Of a stretch of DNA of 64,000 nucleotides, positions 11,101-24,300 are shown one piece after another. Origin of the DNA: Himantopus leucocephalus (lineage: Eukaryota > Chordata > Aves > Charadriiformes > Recurvirostridae). The stretch is taken from assembly GCA_003993805.1 (NCBI GenBank), contig RSEF01000012.1:1353731-1417730 (forward strand). The letters run 5' to 3'. The notes beneath the pieces are model-generated. The model searched no databases. It was not told the origin of the DNA and worked only from the letters and a program-made list of their open reading frames with translations. Numbering within the stretch: the stretch's first letter is position 1; each line of letters opens with the position of its first letter. The translations under genes and the position numbers were made by a program.

Positions 11101-11881
11101 CAGCTCCAATGGCTGCTAACCTCCTCTCATCCTGTAGCACAGATGAATAGTATATGATTCCAATGAGAAAGCAGGTTGGTTTAGCCAGTGAAAGCAAAAT
11201 TTAAGAAATCAAACAGTACATAAAAAACAAAGGAGGCAGAGTTTGTTGGAAATGATATCTTGGAAATCAGTGCCATCAGCACTGGTTAGATTGCCTCAGC
11301 ACCTATGAACCAATGCAGGGAGATCACTGCACAGATATGTACAATCCTGCTCTCAAAAGAGCCAATTTCTTCTTGGAATTGCCATCTTTCCACTGCCTGC
11401 AGCTCATGCACCTTCCAGCCTGACAGTTCATAGAATCCCTGATTTCAGCAATGAGCTTTCACTTCTGTACAGCAAAGAAATATGTCCCTAGTGCAACTGC
11501 TTCTACTCATGTGCGTCTCAGAACTGGGAGGAAAACAGTTTCAAAATCAGCTTGCCACATTCCCCCTTTTTTCCCCCCTCCGCTTAAAATTGTATTTTTC
11601 AGCTTCTGCAAGTCTCTGTGGCTTGTGTGCCATATGATGTGGTTAAGAAACTGCAGAAGGAATAAACTGTCCACTGCACAGAAAGTTAAAAAACATAACG
11701 GAAAGGTGTAAAAAGAAATTAAAAAGGAAAGCAGCAACCTCCCATGCTGGCCCAATTGCTTCTCTGGGCTCCAGACATAAACTTGCGGCAGTAGAAAATC
11801 GGTTTGCTGTTCTCCAAGTCCTTATCTCTTTCCTTTGTAGTCAAACCTGGAATGATGCAAGCTGCTTACCAGGAGTTGTCC
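8112..11881 (-). other. DOCK3: Probable DOCK3 3' UTR (distal end uncertain)
   Basis: This follows the DOCK3 stop codon at 11884-11882 on the minus strand. There is no splice evidence and no other gene before the CR1 at 7.7 kb. Candidate AATAAA signals lie at 9676-9671, 9325-9320, 9078-9073 and 8117-8112. I cannot tell which is used, so the UTR may end at any of them or go further. The longest open frame inside (8926-9450, 174 codons) is Phe/Lys/Leu-rich and resembles nothing I know. Confidence 0.4.
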
Positions 11882-12388
11882 CTACTGCTCGCTGATGCCA
11901 TGCTCCCACGCTACCCTGGCCTGCTCTTCCTTTCCACCACTCACTGGTTGGGACACTTTACGATGCAATGGGCGGTGTTTGTCATCATCTTCAATTATCA
12001 TCCCCTCTTCGTTCTCCATGTTTGGCAGCCGGGAGTGGTAAGGTTTAGGGGGTAGAGCAGGAGGGTCCATGGTGTCCTGAGGAATGACTCCAGATGGAGC
12101 AGAGTGGCTTCGGCATGGCTGGGATTTGAGCGACTCTAGGACATCAGGCTCAGAGAGACTGTACCTGACAGGGAGGTAGGGTGTCTCTAGGTCTTCATCA
12201 GTGTTCCAGGCCTGGCTGGGGACAGAATCCATGGTGTCTGTGCGCGGAGGTGGTTCAGAAGAATGTCCAAAATTGCTCTCGCTCAAGGAGGAGACACCAC
12301 TGCTGGCACTGCCGGATAAAGTCGAGTTACTTCCATCTAGACCAGACTGCGGACTGGTGGGTGATGCAGGGATAGGATGAAGAGGGGA
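11882..12388 (-). CDS. DOCK3: DOCK3 last coding exon with stop codon
   Basis: 507 coding bases; acceptor tttcctccgaacag at 12389. It reads [40 protein letters not shown] and on to [15 protein letters not shown], stop TAG at 11884-11882. PALPPK within [11 protein letters not shown] is a second PxLPxK SH3-ligand motif. The segment [16 protein letters not shown] just before the end is less like the mammalian tail than its surroundings. Confidence 0.95.
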   Translation of the reverse strand, partial: SPLHPIPASPTSPQSGLDGSNSTLSGSASSGVSSLSESNFGHSSEPPPRTDTMDSVPSQAWNTDEDLETPYLPVRYSLSEPDVLESLKSQPCRSHSAPSGVIPQDTMDPPALPPKPYHSRLPNMENEEGMIIEDDDKHRPLHRKVSQPVSGGKEEQARVAWEHGISEQ

Positions 12389-15300
12389 CTGTTCGGAGGA
12401 AAAACAAAACCAGGTTAAAACTGACAAAGGAGACAATGCTGCATCTTTTGTGTTGTTCCACATTTCAGCTTTTGGCAGTGATGTTAACAATGGTGCAGTT
12501 CCGTTTGTGTGTTTATATGTGCACTCCCCTGACTTGTATGGACATACCTCTTGTGGGCTTACAAGTGCACTTAACACCACCAGAGCTGTTAGAGAAGCAG
12601 TAGTTGAGGTGATAATCAGGGTGCCTGAAATCACAGCATATGATGCAAAGAAGGAAACTGGAAAGGCCTACAACACGTGTTAAGTTATTTCTATAGGATT
12701 CAACTCTGGAATAGGTTATGAGCTTTCAAGTAGGTTTTCTCACATGTAAGTTACTAGCATGTTAAAAATAGTGTTTCTGTATTCAAAAGCTGCTTGGTGG
12801 GAGTGGAGGAGGGGGGTTCCTTCAGGAGCCTATTGTTTGCCTTCTACATCCCACTCTGCTCTCCTGCCACTTCCTTTTTACCTTGCGCAACGTTCGTGCA
12901 GGCAGTGCTGGAGGAGCATCACTAAGCTGGTGATGGAAGGCATCGAAGTGCAGCGAGTAGTGTCCTGGAATGAGACAAGGATCAGAAACGCAGACTTGTG
13001 CCTCACTGCAGCAAAAGAGCTGGGGTTTTAGACTCTGTAACGCCAGGAACAGCTCCAAGTGCTGGTAACTCCACTCCAACCTAGGGCTTCCTTTCTGATA
13101 GATACTTCAGAGTGCATCTGTCACACCACAAAATGCTAACAAGAAGTTAAGCATGGTGATGGATTTCCACCCACCCCTGTTATCAAGGATCTCATGGCAA
13201 GGCAACAGGCTCGTAAACATTTGAAGTTTCATTTAATAGCTTTGTAACCTTAAATTACTGCTGAAGATGGTCACTGGCAAGAAGCCAGGCCAAGCTTCAA
13301 CACTCACACACCTAATTCTAGTCCCAAAATACACACGAAGTCCATATTATTATAAGGACTGCAAAAAATTGGAAGGTTTTGAAAACAAAAAAAAAAAAAT
13401 TGAAAACTTTGTCCAGTGCTAATCTAGCAGACCAGGAAAGACTCTTGAGTTTTTGTTTCTGACTGTTTTTATAGGGGGAAAAAAAGGCTAAGGTCAGCTT
13501 TCAGGTGGTCTAGATTTATCTGTGCATGACTGCAGGCATTATGCAGCAGGCCTGGTGGGCATTTCCTTACCATGGGGCAGGCTTCGGGGAGGCACTGGTG
13601 GGGCCAAGATGCTCCCAACGTGGGCAGACAGGAATGGCAGGGCCTCTCTGGTTCCGCTGTCTAGGCTCCAGCTACTGGGCGCTGCTGGCACGGCTGAAGG
13701 ATTGAAACAGATTTAACTTGGGTAACATAACAGGGCGCTTGTGGGGCCAGAAGGACTGGCTTTCCAGTGTGCTCTTTAGTAGTGAAGGGACAGATTCTAG
13801 GGACTTAGTGAATGGTAGGATTGAAGGCATACAAAGACATCATCTAGTCTACAGTGTGTTAAGTTTATAGGTTGCTTTGTTAAGAAAGCGAGAGTTAGGT
13901 GATCACAGTGTTAGTCTGCCCCATCTCCCCTCCATGACCCCTGTGGCTCATTTTTAGCAAATCTGAAGAGCAGTACAACTTTGCTAGGTTATTTGATTTG
14001 GGGTTTTGTTTTTTTTTTTTTCAAACCAATAAGTAAAAATGAAATCTCACTGATGGAATAGCAGCTAGATCTTGGCTGTGAGCTGTTCTGCTTGGTGGTA
14101 AATGACAACAGAGCAGAAGGGAACGTGTGGCAGAAGCCTCATGAGACACAGGAAGGCCTTTTGCTGCCCTACAGTGGCTAAGTGAAGACCAAATAAAGGG
14201 CATGAGGGAAATTACACCTATGATCTGTTACAAAAGAAATTACGACTTTAAAGACCCAATTTACTAAGCTACAGAGTTGATAAAAAGTTTTGATGACAAA
14301 ATATTTAAGGACAGCAGTTCAGACTCCTTATGTTATAAAGTCACCTGTAGAGATCAAGCCTTGGTTGATCAGGAAGGACAGAGAGAGTATGATCTTCGTG
14401 ACTTAGTTTGTCATAGAAATAAGAGCTGCTTCTTTCTAACAAGAACATTTTTCAAGATCCTGAGAATTCTGTCACCCTTAAACATTATTAAAATGCACCT
14501 TCCTTTCTTCCAAACACACTGCAAGACTTGATTCATTCTGAGAAGATAGACATGCAATAAGTGTATGTCTATTTAAAAACAAATAAGCAATTTCTTCAGA
14601 TTAGCAAAGAAAAGAAGAAAGGAAAACAAAGTAATTCAGTGAGTCTACCAAAGAAAACTGAGATAAAAATAGCTTTTTCCATCTTCAGTTTGGAAAATAG
14701 AAGCCTGGACAAATAAACATGGAGTTTGACACCTGAAGAGGATTTCTCCTTAATTAAAATGCCTGCAGCCATCTTTGGTGCGTTACTTTTCTAACATTAC
14801 TTTGAAAGATTTCTTTGGTTTTTCTTCTCCTTAGTTCCTGAGTTAGCCTGAACACGGGGTCCCCAAGACCTAAAATTCCCTAAGGTAAAAAAGATCATAG
14901 ACCAGCAGCTTCGTAAGACAGAACAAACCCCATAAAAATATAAAAGTAAATGTTGTTTTCAAAGAAAACACCCTCAAACTGAGAAAAGCAGACAAAGAAG
15001 ATATGAAGAAACTTGACACAGAACAAGTTCAAACCAAAGGATAACATCTCAACACCAGTAATGTGGCTTCAGATGAATTTTCTGAGCACCCCTGCTCATG
15101 CTGTACACATACCAGAGTGCTCTAATTTGCACTATTGCAGTTGGTGTTAAAAGGCTAAAACAGAGGGACAAGATGCGTAACAACGCCAGCCATGCTAGTC
15201 TGTCCTGCAGTATACCAGCATCAAGTGAAAAGGACAGAATGAAACTCAATTTGCTTGGCCCGTAAAATGATTGGGTTTGGGGTTTTTGTTTTATTAAACA

Positions 15301-18300
15301 CCAAGATGCAGAAGATTATGAAGAACAGAACATGGTACCCCACTGCATAATCCATTCATACTTTTTCAGTGTTCACTCAGTCATGGCCTTTTAAGTATTT
15401 AGGAGTGCTGGAAACCATCCTGAGGTTAGATGATTTTTGAGAGTGGCTGCTGCCTGATAAACCCAGTATTTTATCCAAAACGCTTCGGGGAGGAACCTAC
15501 CCAGGGAGCTCTTAGTGCTCCGTCCTAGACCATCTCTCTCTCCAGAACAGTGTTCAGTGGCTCGGTAGCCAAGTTTAATTAGCAGGGAAGCTGCATTTGA
15601 ACCATTCTGCTCTGGGCGACTGATGTCACCCCGCTGTCAATGAGAATTACTGAGCAGAGCTTCTGACATGGCAAGGAAGGGGGTGGGTAAATTCACGGGG
15701 CATGACTGTTAACAAAAAACCAAGGCAGATGGCATCCTGACTTACAAAGAATGATGAGGGTTCAAGGGCTGCAAAAACCGCCTGTAACTGCATTTACACT
15801 ACCAACCTGGCTCAAGAACTGGGATTTCCGTAACACCATCCCCTCAGAACAATTACTGAACGTCATCTGTGTCTTTCGTGGCTCCTTTGGGCCTCAGGAC
15901 AGGACTCCGTCTTTGATCCCCCTTCTCTTTGGGCTGTATACTACACTCTTGCATAATATCGCCCACAAGTACAAATTCAAGTATTTTTCCTAGACAGTTA
16001 ATAAATATTTATCTATGTTCCTTTTCCAGATCTTTCTCCTGTCCAGTATAAAGATCTCATCACCTCTGTGATTTGTTCAGTGCAAACTAACACAGCTAAG
16101 ATGGAGCTCTTAATCCCTCACCCCCTAGTCTTAACTCTCTGTTGTCATCATTCGTTATTGTCATCAAGTCATCATTCTGTCATTTATTCAGACCTGTACG
16201 TTGGCATTTGGTTTCAATTAGGACTGCTCTGTAAGGCTGTCACATTGTTGACTTACTGTATTCTGATTTACTAGTAAGTCCGAAATAAAATTTGGATTTA
16301 TTTTTTTTTTTTTCCAAAAAGACACAATTTAGTTCAGGCACAGCTACTGAAACAAAAATACTGGTATCAGTCTAACGGAGTGCATTATGTAGGTCAGACT
16401 AGAGAGGTGCGATGGTCTTTCCTGGCCTTAAAAAATTTTAAGATACCATTTTTCCTAGCCATACACGACTGTTGCTTGCTTAGGCAGCCTCCTTGTCTCA
16501 GATTTTGACTCATGAATTTTGTTCACTTCTGCTTTTTCAGAATGCTGCCTTTCAGATTATTTTTTTGAGCCCATCGCTTTGTCCATGGCTCCCCTTTGAC
16601 AAGCTCCTCCTTTTCGGTTACACCAAACAAACTCACTCCTCTTCTTTCATGCTTTTTTCTGCAGGGGCTCTGCCTATTTTTTTCAAAGCAGTGAGTTAAA
16701 AAAAGCATACATTACCAATGCTAAACTTAAATAAATAGAGAAGGATTACAAGAAGTATTAGTATTTTGAACAATAAATGCATATTTAAAAAAAACCAGTA
16801 TATCATTATTTAAAAATATGGTCCAAATCTTGAAGTTCTCATTTTCTGCTTTGGAAGTTTTGCTTGATAAAGGCTGCAGGATTTGTTTCAATAACGAAAT
16901 GCTAAACTCAGAAGGCTTTCTGAAATAAAGAGGTTTGTGCAACTCCACCCTTCTGTGAATGATCTGAAATGACTATAGGTTGGCAGAAGGCCCAGTTAAT
17001 TAAACTGTTAATTAAAAAAAAATGTGAGAGAATGCACTCTGCCAAGAAATGTAGAAGCCCATTCGTTACTTGCTGTAGCATGACCAGAGTAATAATATTT
17101 TAGAAAGCATGCATGCTAACTAGGAAAGAAAGTACCTTTCTCAGCCACAGACAGGTTGGGATCACTGCAAGGTTTGCATGGTCCAATCATTTGCTGGATC
17201 AAGGCGCGCTGGAAATTTGGAGGCTAAGGGAGAAGAAAAGTTAGCACAGAAAAGTAGGAAAAAAAAAAAAAATGAGAGAACAGGTGGTGCAGAACCCTGG
17301 GGCATTTTATTTGCTTTTTTAAAGCAAAGGAAGTTTTTTAACTAAAAAAAAAAATCATGGGAACCTAAGGCTGTGTCTACATGAGGAAGTACTTCAGTGC
17401 AGTATTAGTGAATCTCTGGAGTGTAACAGTGCTGAGGACCCACAATTCATGCTGCTTCTGTTCTCTGGAGGAGTTATTTCAGACTAGCTCTAGCCTGGTC
17501 TTGTGCCCATTATCAGCTTGAATGAATCACGTGCCCTTCCGGAGCTTACCTTTTGCTTTGGTTTGATTTGGAAGGATTGAGTTTGCATGCTGTGAGACAG
17601 TTCTCTGGTGTGAACTGAAGTGTGATAAGTGGGCATGATCAGGAGATGATCAGGGCATGATCAGTAGGCACACCCTGAATTTTTCAATTTGTCCAGAGAA
17701 AGTAGTAGATACGGGCACAGATTGTCTGGACACCCTGTATCAGTGTATTATTTCAGCCTCGTGTAGTTTTTGATACCTCTGGAAATCACCATAAGCTATT
17801 TAGAATCAACTTTGAGGCTAGAATGGAGGATGGCCATGGTTCTAGAAAAATGAATAAATAAAATGGTGTGACTGCTTGCAGTGGACCAGGGCTCATAGAA
17901 TGAAGTTGGGAAGTAAGAAGAGTACATTTTCACAGTGTGTACCTGCAATTTTAACAGACATTACAGTTTTTATCACTGGAGTACCAAACTGGGTGGCTCT
18001 AGGGGGGGATTAATATGAAAAGTTCTGTGTTGCCTCTGAAAACGATCCTGAGTTGTGCTTTACAAAAATAAAAAAGGAAGCTTTAAAGTGGTCAAAACCA
18101 GTAAAAATAAAGGAACAGTTTCAGGTGGTTGAACTGACATAAAATAAATTACATCTGGTACCTGTCCATTTTCCATGATAGCTGCGGGATACATGGCACT
18201 GCTAGGTCGGTCCCGATGGGTTGGCAGTAACATCATCATCTCCCGAGAGTGGCGGTACTTATCTGGTAGAGAGGGAGAGCCTGTAAACAAGTGAGAATAA

Positions 18301-21300
18301 TCACGTACACGTGACAAACAACAGCCATGTCTCCGCATGCCCAGCGATCTAGTCCTCCTTTGCAATTTGTTCAGACAGATGATCTTACAGGACTCAAGAA
18401 AAACATGGTGCCGAGCCCACTAAGCAGCTAACTGTTGGTAGGGTGCATAGCACGAGGATGAAATAAGAACTGGCTTGTTATATACCATTAAGGATATACT
18501 GTGTAAGGTGTGCAAGATGTATGTGTCCCTAGTTGTATGTTGCAAAGTGTTTCCTCTTAAACAAAAAAAAAGTGGGCATTGGTGTGGAATCAGCTGCAGC
18601 TGTGCTGTACAGCGCCTAATGCTCCCTCGCCCTGTAGAGTATTGTAGAGTTACAGAAATGCCATAAAATTGTGCATTTTAGGACCGAATGTAGAAGAAAG
18701 GCATAAAAGCTTGAGATACATCATTCAGTTAAAGCAGGAAGCTGCAGGAAGCTACTTCATTCCTCAGTTCCGGTAGAGATAGCCTAAGGCGTTGCCATTT
18801 AGTTGGTGATACCTTGGTTAGCTTCGTCTTTGTTACAGCAAAACAAAACCCAATAATAAACAGAATTTTCTATAAACGTGGGTGGCACTTGGCTTATAAC
18901 ACCGCTGGGTAATGTATGATTACTACTGAGCTTGTTGGTATACTGAGCCATTTTATGACAACTGGACGTTTAGCAACACTTAGAGTTACATAGTAGGAGT
19001 ATGCTCAGCTTGACTTAACTAGTAGTTATCTGTATAGCTGTCATTTAATATATTGGAGTATTTCATGTAAACAGCTTCCTGGTGCGTGGAATTATTTGGG
19101 ACTCATGTCCTTCAAGGTGAGTGCCACATAGCAATATGCCTTCTGATATGCAACAGCTGACAATGGAATTGCCAGAAGAACGATTCCCATTAGTGATTTC
19201 CTAAAGTCTGATACTACTGATACCCGCATCCGTTGGGATGCACAATATTAGGCAGGAATTGATGTTCTGAAGCTGCTGGAGTGAGCTTTAATTTGCACTG
19301 ATTATTTCATTGCGTCACAAACACGCACTTAACAGATGGCAGCACACAGCGCATTACAGAGCCATGCTGGCTTTTGGGGAATACATGCCCCCTTTTGCAA
19401 ACTTTCCACAACCACACACATTACCTGAACAGCACTCCAACGTATGAGCAAAGGCATTGGTGCTGGTTAATGCAGCTTTTACCCCAGCAAAAGCAAACAT
19501 GCAGTTTTGGGGACTGATATTCAGCACACAGTGGAAGGAACAATGTGTCCAGCAGAATGCAGGATAAAGTCCTACAATTGCAACAATTCCATCAGGGGTG
19601 GCAGATCCCAGATTAATCTACACCCCCACCCCGACATGAACAGCCACAGAGTATCTGCATTCTAGTTCCGAACTCATTTTCTCCCCAGACATAAAACAGA
19701 AACATAATTAGACAACGTTATTTGCCTTTATATACAACATCAGCTTGGAAGACAGTGTTAACGCTTTATGCTGAGTCTCTTTTACTCACACATCACAGAT
19801 AGTCCTGTTTCTGCGTGACAAATGTAAGGATGCTGAACTTTTGGGTGTGCCCAGAACTACATCACAGCACAACCTACACTGTAAACTTTTCCCTTTTATT
19901 TATCTTGTCATCCTTGCTGTTTTATATCCAAGATGCAAACCACTTCTATGTGCCATCAGTTTATATGGGATTATAGTTTGCACAGACCTTCCATTGCATG
20001 ACCTGAAAAATCCCCCATATGCTAAATATGGTGGCAGTCTGGTTTACAAACAGCTCTGCTGTTTGGTATCCTAAATTTGTAAATAACTATAGCTATAAAG
20101 ATTGTAACAGGTTATGCCAAGTATCCAGTCTGCAAACAAAATTAAGTACTGATACCTCTGAATTATGGGCCACAAGAGGAGTGGCTGTAACTGAAGCTTT
20201 TACTAATAACCAGGCCTGCTTCTTTGGACAGATACAGAGCACAATCACCATGGCTCCTTTTGGGGACTGGCAAAAAACTTAAAAAACAACGTCAAAAAAG
20301 GCTCTGAGAAGCTTCCAGAGCAGCCAGTGGCCAGAGAAAATGCTGCAGCATGTATTGGGGCTTATTCCTTTTAGCTTCTAGCTTAGTACACTGGATGTGT
20401 GCAGCACTGTACGTACTATTAATGAGAAAGGAAAACCTATGCTGAAGTTAGAGATAGTTTTTATTTTTTAATTATGAAAATGTTAATCCACTTGGGACAA
20501 GTCGTACTAGTTTTAAGGAATTAAACTGAAAATCATTGTAGTTAAATTCCAAACTCAATGAATCTTTTCTCCTGATTCATCATTTTCATTACTGTTACGA
20601 AAGTGCACTCCTACACCAAATTGTAACTTTTTTGCTTTAAGAAGTAAGTTTTTAATGTAAGTATATGGGTTCTTGCAAAGTGCTGAATAAGACACTGGGA
20701 CTCATTTTGTACACCTTAAAAAGGGGGCTGTGTTGTGGAAGCAGCAGGGATGCCTTAAGAGGCGAGTCATCAAGTGTCAAGTGGGAGTTTCTTTTAGAGT
20801 GCATTGGAGGAGTCCCAAACATTTTAAATGAAATTACTGAAAAAAAATCCTAACCCACTCCTAGCTCTTTCCAGGCCTTTTTGCGTTACAATGTCAGCTT
20901 AAAGAACATCAGTTTACATAATGTTTAAAGTCCAGTAAGGTTAGAGCATTGCTTCATGAGTCACCTCAAATGAAGCCAAAACAAACTCTGAATTTCTTAC
21001 TGATCCTTCATACAACAACAGTGTTGCTTTCTTGATAAGGAAGAAGCTACACAAGGGTCAAGCCAGGTGAAAACTGAAAGGTACATACTTGTTAATCTAC
21101 AAAATAAAGTAACTAGTAATGTTTTTATTGTTAGCAACAGAATTAGAAAATTCTTACTGTATTCAGATTACAATTCTATTTAAGACTTTTGCTCTGTCTT
21201 GTGTATAATATAACTAGTGTAAGGTTTGCTGCTTTAATCTGCTTTTCAGTGATATGATCAAATCATTACTCAACTGTCTTGATGACTAACCTTTAAACAA

Positions 21301-24300
21301 AATGTTGGATTAATGGCTTTACTATTTTCTTTGGACGAGCCAAATAATTTGCTTGTGTTGCTGTTTTAAACATTAACGAAAAGGTCATTTTTTGGAAGTG
21401 GAGAATTAGAAATAAGGTTTAAATTCCTGCTGGATTTTAATACAAATGGCCATGGCATCCTACGTTCACTAATGGAACTAATCTGTCTTATAAAGATACC
21501 CATCTCGTCAGAAGAGTGCTAGTAGCTGCGCTCCACAAAGGAGACTGCAGTTAAACAGAGAAGGTGGTGTGAGTATCTGGATAATGGGATAGATAGTGGT
21601 TTTCCACCTCTATATTAACATTTGAATCAATGAGGGAAGCATCTAAACATCTGACAAAAACCTAGAAATTGTAGATAATCATGTGGTTAAAGCCACAGGT
21701 GACAAAGATGCTAAGTTGATAAATTTAGTTGGCCTGTCCGAAATGAATTGTTGGCCTTTGTATACTTCCCATCTGAAAAGTGGTTAACTGCAGCATCGTG
21801 ACTATCGTAGCTTTGTTGGCAGTCTCAGCAGAAAGGCCAAGGATTGGATGGGTCATGGTGACTGAACTATCCTCTCACCTCTAGAGGTGGTCCCTCCAGG
21901 ACAGAGATGAGGCACATTGGTGGGGGCAGCGTGGGGAAGCTTGCACGGCTGCCGCCCATGCTGTATCTGTTCTGTGGATAAATAGAGGGCTTCAGCCTCC
22001 AGTGTTGTCAATCCAGCACCTTTCACCAGCACTAAATTAAAAAGAATATAAATAAATACAAAAAAAAAAAAGGAAAAAAAAAGGATAGAGGTGCATTGGC
22101 AGAGCTGCACATGTAATGTTTGTGAAGTACCTTGCTCCAGCCAGTGATACTGGTCTCTCATTTTCACAAGCATCCAATTCACCCAATTAAAAAACAAAAC
22201 AAAAGGAAAAATCACCAAGGAGAAAAACAAAGCTGTATTACCACAGTGGAACTTAAGTGTGAGGGCTTTTTCTTGTTATGAACAGCTCCGTTCCAGACAA
22301 CAGTTTTGTACTAACCAGCGTATTGACTTGCACGCTGTGAAACGCAGAGAGCATCTGGGACTTTACTAGAAGTGAAATCCCATAAATGCAGTGGGTAATG
22401 TCTGAACGCTGTGCTCACCTAACTTAAAAGTGAACAAAACTAGCAGAGAAGAAATGTTGTCTCATAGGCTATCAAAACATGTTAGTAAAAGTGAAGAATA
22501 AAATAAATACACATATTGAAGTATTTTTCAAAATCATTACTTCTCTTATTGTTTCCTCATTTGCAGTCATTTACACTGTCTAGTTCTCATCTCTAGGAGG
22601 TGCTGTTGGCTCATCCATCAGCACCATAACCCTTTGTATCATTCACCACTGGTTTCTAAGCAACAGCAAAGAATACCGTAAAGAGAGAAGTTGGTGATGC
22701 TGTGAAGTCATCAAGCTCAGAAAGACTGGCACAGACTGTCACTGTGAGCACTGGATTTTTAAAGCGGAAAACAGCCTGAAACGCTGTGAGCACCAAAACC
22801 CCTCACATCCCCCAAAAGATTCAGACCTCGCATGCCAGCTGAGGCACATCCATTTAAGGACGTTTTGCTGACATGACAGCCCTGTACTCAGTTCCATCTC
22901 GCCTTTCCTGTTATGCCAGTTTTGTCTTGTTACTTTACTATTTGAATTGTCATTATTTTCCTTCCAGCCCTTGGTAATTAGTGAAGCTATTTGCTTTTAT
23001 TTGATGATGTCCACTTCTCACCTTCCTATTCCATCTGATGCTTCAATTAAAACACTTTGATGCATCCATGCCATAACAACAGCCAGTCAGTTAAGATTTT
23101 ACTGCAAGATTGAGCAAAAAAGTCTGAAGCTGGCCCGAGAGAAAGGGCTCTTCTCCATATTCTCTGTCCATAAGGAGACACACAGTTCCCCTGTATGGGG
23201 GAGAAGGGGTAGGATTTAATTGTCAGCCTCTATCTCTGACTATATGCTGGATACCTTCTTCAGATGCCTGTGAAAAGAGGTGTAGAAATTTGTGAACCTG
23301 CAAATGAGAATCCAAAATGAGGGGGAAAAAACACCTTGAATAGAGGTTTACCAAAGTCAGGAGATTGCACGGGGTGGTTTTGCTTCAGCTCTGAGGCTTG
23401 GGAATAAAATGATTAGCAATATCAAGATGAGCTACTGTAACAGCAAAGGCAGTATGAGTACCCTTAGAGTCTGTTTTTTTGCTTTCTTGAAGAATTTCCT
23501 AGCAGGGAGCCCCTTCTTTAACTCCACTACTTAAAATTACAACATTCATCGTATACATATGCTTTTGTATACATACATTTCTGCTAAACTGCCTCAAGTT
23601 CCTTTTTTGTGCCATAATTGCATTAAATGTGTAAAATCTTTTTTTTTTTGCCTTTGTCTTCACGATCTCTCTCTTTTAAGTACTGTACCAAAGACTATTC
23701 TTGTTTTCCTCTAGATTGCCTGCCACAATTTTGTAGCGGAACAATGGAAGTCATTATGAAATTCAACTGCGTGAAACCAGCATGTATTAGAGATACATCC
23801 CAAATACCGCTGAAAAAAAAAAGATTAAATCCATTTCTGGAAAATTAAAAACATTTTTTAAGAAATAGTTTTTGAAGAGGCATTTACAGCTCCAGAAGAG
23901 AAACAGTGGTATGTTTCAGTGTAGGTAGTCTTTCACCAATAAGTCATCAACATTGCCAGGTTTAGGGGACGCCTGCAGGTCCAGTTAACCCTTCATTTGT
24001 GTCCATCCATTCTTACCTCTAGCACTGGAAGGGGCAGAGTTAATCATCTGGGACGGTGCCGAGTGAGTAGAGCTCAGGCTTGAGGTGGAAGGACTAGCCT
24101 GGGATGAGGATAAAACAGACATTGGTGACTGAGCCTTGGTACCTGGTAAACGAGCTGCAGGAGGCAGAGAAGTCATCAAGAGAGAACTGAGCGGATCAGT
24201 GCATTAGATATTTACCTGTCTCAGATATCACCCAGTGCAGCCTCTGTCTAGGAGACAGCTTCAGTGCAGGCCACTTAATCTGCACTCAGGTCTGCGGGAC

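Noticed and set aside
17633..17664. Three TGATCAG copies close together
   Set aside because: A short imprecise repeat with no known site or partner; likely chance.
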